NCBI GenBank assembly: GCA_900553605.1
Contig: USDX01000011.1
Location: 1 to 56,269 of the forward strand
Origin: an uncultured Eggerthella sp.
GTDB lineage: Bacteria > Actinomycetota > Coriobacteriia > Coriobacteriales > Eggerthellaceae
Length of the DNA: 56,269 nucleotides
Direction of reading: 5' to 3'
Shown here in pieces: positions 51,776 through 56,269 of the stretch. The position numbers and the translations under genes were made by a program. The notes under the pieces were generated by a model, which was given only the letters and a program-made list of their open reading frames with translations, was not told the DNA's origin and did no database searches. The first letter of the stretch is position 1; every line of letters begins with the position of its first letter.

Positions 51776-53143
51776 CTAGTAACGCGAATCGTCGAAGTGA
51801 TTGGTGAACTTGGTGAATTCGGGGATGAACGTGAGCGGGATGTCGCGCGTCGGGCCGCTACGATTCTTCGCCACGATGAGCTCCGCCATGCCCCAGTCGG
51901 GGCGGCTGTCCGATTCGGCCTCGGCTTCCGTAGTGCTTCGGTCGATGAACATAACGATGTCGGCGTCCTGTTCGATGGAGCCCGATTCACGAAGGTCTGA
52001 AAGCATCGGGCGCTTATCGGTACGCGACTCAACGCCACGGGAAAGCTGCGAAAGCGAAATGATGGGCACTTCGAGTTCCTTTGCCAAAACTTTCAGGCCA
52101 CGTGAGATTTCAGCAACCTCGACGGCGCGGTTGTTGGGATGAGGGATTACCGGCTGCATAAGCTGCAGGTAGTCAACGATGATCAGACCATTCTTCTTGT
52201 TGCGCATCATGCGACGCGCCTTGGTGCGCAGCTCGACGATGGAAAGACCAGCCGAGTCGTCAACGTACAGCTCGCAGTTGGAAAGGTCGCTGGAAGCCTG
52301 GATAAGTTGGCTCCAGTCCCCTTCGGTGAGCTGACCATTGCGCATGCGCGAAAGCGCAAGGCCAGCTTCCGCCGCCAAAAGCCTCTGCGTGATTTCGTTG
52401 GAGCTCATTTCCAAGCTGAAAAACGCCACAGGCGCGCCGGACTTAGCGGCATTGGCCGCAAGGTTCATAGCGAACGACGTTTTACCAACAGCAGGGCGAG
52501 CAGCCAGGATAATAAGGTTGCCCGGGCGCAAGCCGCAAAAAAGCTTATCCACATCGATGAAGCCGGTGGGCACGCCTTGGAGCATGCCTTCACGGTTACC
52601 CATTTCGGCAATTTCCTCATTCGCTTCTACGAGCAATTCCTGAATGCCCTTAAAGCTGGAATTTACCGTTTGCTCGGTAACGCCGAACAATGCCGCTTCC
52701 GACTGAGAAATAAGTTCCTTCGGATCGGCGGGGGAATCGTAGGCAAGCGACGTGATTTGAGCCGCACTCATAAGGAGTTCGCGACGAATGGCGTCGCGGC
52801 TCACAATTTCAGCATGATGCTGCCAGCTGGTAAACGCAAACGTGTTGTCGGCGAGCTCCAGCAGATACTGCTGGCCACCAACCGCTTCCAACTGGCCCGC
52901 TGCCTTCAGGTTGTCGGAAACGGAAATAACATCGATCGGAATGGAACGCGCGTTCATTTCGCGCATTGCCTCGAAAATCATCTTGTGAGCTGGACGGAAG
53001 AAGCTTTCAGGCTTCAGCTTCAAGGACACTTCCTCGAACACGCCCGTCGACAAAAGACATGCCGCTAAAACCGTTTGCTCAGCCTCAATGTTCTGAGGCA
53101 AAGACTTGCGCGCTTCAGAAGCTGGCTGATTGTTTTCAGGCAT
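51776..53143 (-). CDS. dnaB: Replicative DNA helicase DnaB
   Basis: The 455-aa hexameric helicase unwinds DNA at the fork. The N-terminal domain (about 15-120, LPQNIEAEQTVLAACLLS) interacts with primase. The RecA-type core has Walker A LAARPAVGKTSFAMN, Walker B GLIIVDYLQLM, SLSQLSRGVESR and LRESGSIEQDADIV. No intein is present. The ATG at 53143 has AAGGAG nine bases upstream, and the open frame before it is noise. It follows rplI in the same direction after a 500-bp gap holding a terminator, a small reading frame and a hairpin. Confidence 0.97.
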   Translation of the reverse strand: MPENNQPASEARKSLPQNIEAEQTVLAACLLSTGVFEEVSLKLKPESFFRPAHKMIFEAMREMNARSIPIDVISVSDNLKAAGQLEAVGGQQYLLELADNTFAFTSWQHHAEIVSRDAIRRELLMSAAQITSLAYDSPADPKELISQSEAALFGVTEQTVNSSFKGIQELLVEANEEIAEMGNREGMLQGVPTGFIDVDKLFCGLRPGNLIILAARPAVGKTSFAMNLAANAAKSGAPVAFFSLEMSSNEITQRLLAAEAGLALSRMRNGQLTEGDWSQLIQASSDLSNCELYVDDSAGLSIVELRTKARRMMRNKKNGLIIVDYLQLMQPVIPHPNNRAVEVAEISRGLKVLAKELEVPIISLSQLSRGVESRTDKRPMLSDLRESGSIEQDADIVMFIDRSTTEAEAESDSRPDWGMAELIVAKNRSGPTRDIPLTFIPEFTKFTNHFDDSRY

Positions 53144-53243
53144 GAGGGTCTGCTCCTTGGTGTTTCGATGACTAGCACCCTCATAATACCCGCTTTGTTG
53201 CCAGGGCTCGGTCAAGACTCGGCAACAACACCAAATAGCAAGA

Positions 53244-53271
53244 CCCTGTCGAGGAAGTGTCCTCGACAGGG
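53244..53271 (-). terminator. Strong hairpin upstream of dnaB
   Basis: A perfect 11-bp stem (CCCTGTCGAGG 53244-53254 with 53261-53271), loop of six, but only TCTTGCT follows on the minus strand. It lies 100 bp before dnaB and 30 bp after the small reading frame at 53301; an intrinsic terminator with a poor T-run is most likely. Confidence 0.5.
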
Positions 53272-53300
53272 CCGCAATCTGGCTCCACTCAACTCGGCAA

Positions 53301-53528
53301 TTAGAACAGTGGTGGACAAGTTTTGTAGGAGTCCAAGTTGGGGAGCACTTCTTTATATTGGTTGAGACGTGCACGAATGATGGGTCGGATATTGGACAGC
53401 TGCCTGCCCGTTACTGTTTCCTTTTCAGCATAAGGCCGCAAGGCTTCGGCAAGGTCGGTATCGCCCACAGTATCTCGTATCCAGTCGGCGTAATACTCAA
53501 CCCCGATCAGGTTGACTTCCCCATGCAC
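53301..53528 (-). CDS. Small reading frame or gene remnant (75 aa)
   Basis: The 75-codon frame (GVEYYADWIRDTVGDTDLAE, then RQLSNIRPIIRARLNQYKEV) has protein-like composition and probable helices. The assigned GTG at 53528 has no ribosome site. Protein-like sequence continues upstream in frame (DYARFLYKRWSDAAYQ) to a TAG near 53592 without an ATG. This fits the 3' end of a decayed gene or a short gene with an unusual start. Family unrecognised. It lies between rplI and dnaB, which are normally adjacent. Confidence 0.4.
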   Translation of the reverse strand: MHGEVNLIGVEYYADWIRDTVGDTDLAEALRPYAEKETVTGRQLSNIRPIIRARLNQYKEVLPNLDSYKTCPPLF

Positions 53529-53615
53529 TTGATAAGCAGCATCCGACCAACGTTTATATAAAAAACGCGCGTAATCGCTCGTTGCAAAGTGCTACATATC
53601 TTTATTGCTCTCAAC

Positions 53616-53655
53616 AAAAAAGAAAGGCCACCCAAATGGGTGGCCTTTCAAAAAA
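53616..53655 (-). terminator. Terminator after rplI (bidirectional shape)
   Basis: A perfect 12-bp stem (53622-53633 with 53638-53649, AAAT loop) flanked by A6 on both sides, giving T6 after it on the minus strand, just after the rplI stop. Confidence 0.9.
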
Positions 53656-53667
53656 GCAGATAAGAAA

Positions 53668-54192
53668 CTACTCAGCAGCTTCTTCAGTTGCCTCTTCTGC
53701 CTCTACTGCTTCTTCAGCAGCTTCCTCAGCAGGAGCAGCGAAGGTTGCCTCGTCGCCTACGAGCAGAACGAGGTTAGCCTTGATGTCGCGATAGAGAGAC
53801 ACAACAACGGTGTGCTCACCAGCGGACTTGATGGCATTCTTGATCTCAACGCGACGACGGTCGATGTCAAGGTCAGCCTGAGCTTTAACAGCGTCAGCTA
53901 CCATCTGAGCGGTTACAGAGCCAAAGAGAACACCCTCTTCGCCTACGCGAACCTCAACCTTAACGGTAAGAGCCTCGAGCTGAGCCTTCATCTTGTTAGC
54001 ATCAGCAATGCGGTTCTCTTCGCGAGCAGCAATGTTGTGCTTGCGCTGCTCGAGCTGCTTCAGATTGCCCTTGGTTGCCAGAACGGCCATACCCTGGGGA
54101 AGCAGGTAGTTGTTAGCAAAGCCGGGAGCTACGTCTACAACGTCGCCTTCGCCGCCCTTGTTCTTAACTTCGGTAAGAAGGATAACTTTCAT
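53668..54192 (-). CDS. rplI: 50S ribosomal protein L9 with acidic C-terminal tail
   Basis: The 174-aa protein starts with the typical L9 N-domain (MKVILLTEVKNKGGEGDVV, APGFANNYLLPQG), has the long connecting helix, and the C-domain with LFGSVTAQMVADAV. Ordinary L9 is about 150 aa and would end near LVGDE. Here ~24 extra residues of Ala/Glu repeats (AEEAAEEAVEAEEATEEAAE) follow. The tail is probably disordered; its role is unknown. It follows rpsR after 12 bp and ends the ribosomal operon. Confidence 0.97.
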   Translation of the reverse strand: MKVILLTEVKNKGGEGDVVDVAPGFANNYLLPQGMAVLATKGNLKQLEQRKHNIAAREENRIADANKMKAQLEALTVKVEVRVGEEGVLFGSVTAQMVADAVKAQADLDIDRRRVEIKNAIKSAGEHTVVVSLYRDIKANLVLLVGDEATFAAPAEEAAEEAVEAEEATEEAAE

Positions 54193-54204
54193 TTCATCCT
54201 CCTC

Positions 54205-54465
54205 TTAGCGATTACGGCGATCGCCGCGGCCGCTTACAGCAGGCACAGCGTAGGGCATGAGAGCCATTTCGCGTGCGCGCTTAACAGCATTGGCGATATC
54301 GCGCTGGTGCTGGGTGCAAGCGCCCGTAACACGGCGGGGCTTGATCTTCCCACGGTCAGTAACATACTTGCGCAGCATCTGAGTGTCTTTGTAGTCGACG
54401 TATTCCGCATGATCCTTGCAGAACTGGCAATACTTTCGACGAGGCTGCTTGGTGTAGTCAGACAT
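54205..54465 (-). CDS. rpsR: 30S ribosomal protein S18 (zinc-type)
   Basis: The 86-aa protein contains KYCQFCKD near the N-terminus (the CxxC of the zinc-binding C+ form), DYKDTQMLRKYVTDRGKI, and the core RVTGACTQHQRDIANAVKRA. It binds S6 on the small subunit. AAAGAGG lies five bases before the ATG at 54465. It follows ssb after about 20 bp, in the universal rpsF-ssb-rpsR order. Confidence 0.97.
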   Translation of the reverse strand: MSDYTKQPRRKYCQFCKDHAEYVDYKDTQMLRKYVTDRGKIKPRRVTGACTQHQRDIANAVKRAREMALMPYAVPAVSGRGDRRNR

Positions 54466-54484
54466 GTTAACCTCTTTCGAATGA

Positions 54485-54937
54485 TTAGAACGGAATGTCG
54501 TCGTCGTAAACGGAGGCATCTACAACCGGTGCAGCCATTGGAGCTGCTGCCATCGGTGCCTGAGCCATAGGCGCCGCCATGGGAGCCGCGGCGCGAGGAG
54601 CACCATCGTTGCGGCTGGTCATGAACTCGATCTCGTCAACAATGACTTCGATCTTGCTACGCTTCTGGCCATCGCGTTCCCACTGGCTCCAACGAAGCTT
54701 TCCCTCGATGGCTACCTTGCTACCCTTGGAAAGGAAGCGGGAAACGCTCTGTGCGCGAGCACCAAACATAGTGCAATCAATGAAGTTGGGGTAATCTTCC
54801 CACTCACCCGTCTGCTGATTCTTGCGGCGATCGTTAACTGCGACGCCGAAGCCCAGAACAGGCATACCGCTTGCAGTGGAACGCAAATCGGGATCACGAG
54901 TAAGGTTTCCGCTGATTACAACTCGATTGATACTCAT
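54485..54937 (-). CDS. ssb: Single-stranded DNA-binding protein
   Basis: The 150-aa protein has an OB-fold (1-105: INRVVISGNLTRDPDLR, FIDCTMFGARAQSVSRFLSK, GSKVAIEGKLRWSQWE). A low-complexity linker of repeated AAPMA units follows, then the acidic tip DDDIPF that recruits repair and replication partners. It coats single-stranded DNA as a tetramer. GAGGTATCGAT precedes the ATG. Position between rpsF and rpsR is the usual one. Confidence 0.97.
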   Translation of the reverse strand: MSINRVVISGNLTRDPDLRSTASGMPVLGFGVAVNDRRKNQQTGEWEDYPNFIDCTMFGARAQSVSRFLSKGSKVAIEGKLRWSQWERDGQKRSKIEVIVDEIEFMTSRNDGAPRAAAPMAAPMAQAPMAAAPMAAPVVDASVYDDDIPF

Positions 54938-54994
54938 ATCGATACCTCTTTCACAACGTGGACTAGTCCGTCCACCTTTTGATTTCCTTGAAAA

Positions 54995-55288
54995 TTAATC
55001 GCGATCGGTGCGAGCAACGATCATGTGACGCACAACAGCATCGGAGATGCGAAGTACGCGGTCGAGTTCAGCAATGTTGCTGGGCTCTGCATGGAAATCG
55101 ATAAGGGTGTAATCACCGTCGGTCAGACCGTTGATTTCGTAAGCGAGCTTGCGCTTACCCCAGTTATCAACATTATCAACGACACCGTTACCTTCTGCGA
55201 GGGCGGTCTCGATACGCTTCATAACAGCGAGACGAGATTCTTCGTCGATAGACGGAGCTACAAAATACAAGAGTTCATAAGCCTTCAT
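54995..55288 (-). CDS. rpsF: 30S ribosomal protein S6
   Basis: The 97-aa protein has the S6 ferredoxin-like fold: KAYELLYFVAPSIDEESR, DNWGKRKLAYEINGLTDGDY and ELDRVLRISDAVVRHMIV. It dimerises with S18. A near-perfect AGGAGGTGA lies four bases before the ATG. It is the first gene of rpsF-ssb-rpsR-rplI, and a leader hairpin upstream may bind the S6:S18 complex for feedback control. Confidence 0.97.
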   Translation of the reverse strand: MKAYELLYFVAPSIDEESRLAVMKRIETALAEGNGVVDNVDNWGKRKLAYEINGLTDGDYTLIDFHAEPSNIAELDRVLRISDAVVRHMIVARTDRD

Positions 55289-55312
55289 CAGTTCACCTCC
55301 TCTGGACTTACG

Positions 55313-55340
55313 GCTTCGGGTTTAAAGGCTACCCCGAAGC
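55313..55340 (-). promoter_or_regulatory. Hairpin in the rpsF leader, candidate S6:S18 autoregulatory element
   Basis: On the minus strand GCTTCGGG pairs with CCCGAAGC around a 12-base loop, followed at once by CCG and, 18 bases later, by the rpsF ribosome site. Many bacteria control rpsF through an S6:S18-binding hairpin with a conserved CCG; the match here is by position and this triplet only. The rest of 55289-55563 holds no gene, and I find no firm promoter in it. Confidence 0.45.
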
Positions 55341-55564
55341 AGGAAATTAGCCTTGTTAGGTTACCAAACAGGGCAATGAAGAACCAATGACTCTACGAGA
55401 ACTCACGGTTTGCACACATTAGCCTTACGGATTTCCTGAGACCATCCTATTCCCGTTATCTGAAATTGATGCGAAAACAATGCGAAAATCCTGGAAAAGC
55501 TGGGCAATGCCCTGGTTTCCGCATAGACGTCATACCTTCTTTTCAAACAACGAATTCAGCGCAC

Positions 55565-55593
55565 AAAAAAAGAGCCGGCAGTGCTGCCGACTC
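55565..55593 (-). terminator. Terminator after the 164-aa acidic protein gene
   Basis: A 10-bp stem with one G-T pair (55572-55581 with 55584-55593) and T7 on the minus strand, 15 bp after the stop codon. It separates this gene from the rpsF operon. Confidence 0.88.
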
Positions 55594-55607
55594 CTCGATT
55601 GAGTTCG

Positions 55608-56102
55608 CTATTCCTCAGCTGCTTCTTCCTGCTCTTTAGGATCGAGGGTTCCCTCCATCTCAAGCTCAAGTTTGAGGTTTTCCATAAAGTTAGGAGCAGG
55701 GCCGATGTAGACAACCTCTCGCTCAATGCCATCCTCATCGTAAAGGTAGCCAAATGCGTACCCCTGCTCTTCGCCAGGCAAGCCACCTTCAGCGATAAGC
55801 GCGTCCTTCTGGCCTTCGTCGGTGTCGACATAGCCGTCATAACAGAAAGCATATGCCGTTGCGCCTCGAGCACCCTGAACCTCTTTACGCGCAGCCAAGA
55901 AGCATTCCTCAGCATCGTCACCTGGGTGCGTCTCGATGAAGAGGTTCTCCTTCACCGCAAGACCGGTGAAGGGAATAACATCTTTCCCCTCCTCCATCTT
56001 ATCGGCAGCTTCGTCCAAAACAGCGACGATAACAGCCTTCAGCACGTCATCAACGTCTTCTACGGGGATATCGTTTTCGGGATCTACCACACGATCTACC
56101 AT
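55608..56102 (-). CDS. Acidic hypothetical protein (164 aa)
   Basis: The protein is strongly acidic, soluble and without signal peptide or membrane span. Visible stretches are VDDVLKAVIVAVLDEAADKM, IPFTGLAVKENLFIETHPG, an AYAFCYDGYVDTD/GYAFGYLYDEDG pair that looks like two related beta hairpins, and a Glu-rich end (PKEQEEAAEE). I do not recognise the family. AAAGGA lies five bases before the ATG and a terminator follows, so it is transcribed on its own upstream of rpsF. No function assigned. Confidence 0.85.
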   Translation of the reverse strand: MVDRVVDPENDIPVEDVDDVLKAVIVAVLDEAADKMEEGKDVIPFTGLAVKENLFIETHPGDDAEECFLAARKEVQGARGATAYAFCYDGYVDTDEGQKDALIAEGGLPGEEQGYAFGYLYDEDGIEREVVYIGPAPNFMENLKLELEMEGTLDPKEQEEAAEE

Positions 56103-56269
56103 GGTCGTCCTTTCCCTTTTCTTCTAAACCAATTCAGCCCAGTGTACTCTCGCAAGCAGAAAAGCCCAACGCAAACTCCGCCAACGAGCACAACCCATCC
56201 ATGAAGGTTGGGAATATAGGCAGAAAAACGTGTCTGGATACGCTATAAATCACCAGTTCAAGTATGGAA

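Overview
The window looks like chromosome from an anaerobic actinobacterium of the class Coriobacteriia, most likely the Eggerthellaceae. This is inferred from the moderately high G+C, a classical menaquinone gene cluster, hydrogenase-maturation genes, serine/alanine-rich sortase-type pilin proteins and the gene neighbourhoods. No rRNA or other species marker is present. Almost every gene lies on the minus strand; the clear plus-strand genes are an SDR oxidoreductase, a Tat-type exported protein and two decayed pieces near the left end.

Left end (1-4.0 kb): a graveyard of mobile DNA beside an initiator tRNA-Met gene. It holds a frameshifted plus-strand gene, two very small minus-strand genes, a probably truncated element protein, and the 3' end of an IS1249/IS256-type transposase. 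Next come a 417-aa surface protein and a relic resembling tRNA-Met. 4.0-11.4 kb: one 2358-aa cell-surface protein with a von Willebrand A domain and about ten pilin-type repeats. The 417-aa protein is a miniature copy of two of those repeats.

11.4-23.3 kb: an ACT-domain gene, mazG, then menF, menD, menH, menB, a menE-menC fusion and a bactofilin-like membrane protein, all co-oriented and tightly spaced. These steps take chorismate to dihydroxynaphthoyl-CoA for anaerobic respiratory menaquinone. folE and an exonuclease III gene lie upstream. 23.3-34 kb: a membrane protein, purC, a PhoB/OmpR-type two-component pair, a divergent Tat-exported protein, a repeat-rich 730-bp gap, purB, two tandem TrkA-type K+ channel regulators and an RlpA-like protein.

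34-45 kb: PspC, hemolysin III and paired bacterial PH-domain membrane proteins, then pgi-hypF-hypC-hypD (glycolysis coupled by ATGA overlap to [NiFe] hydrogenase maturation) and a divergent SDR gene. 45-56.3 kb: tRNA-Phe, purD, purA, a YhaN/YhaO-like DNA-repair pair, and the conserved rpsF-ssb-rpsR-rplI-dnaB replication/translation operon, ending with an acidic hypothetical protein.

The most unusual items are the VWA/pilin giant with its satellite paralogue, the one-polypeptide MenE-MenC, the His/Cys-rich leader on MenH, and the gap at 29.5-29.85 kb with exact 45-bp-period repeats running into nested palindromes. I see no CRISPR array, no rRNA and no intact transposon. A new defence or signalling system is not evident.
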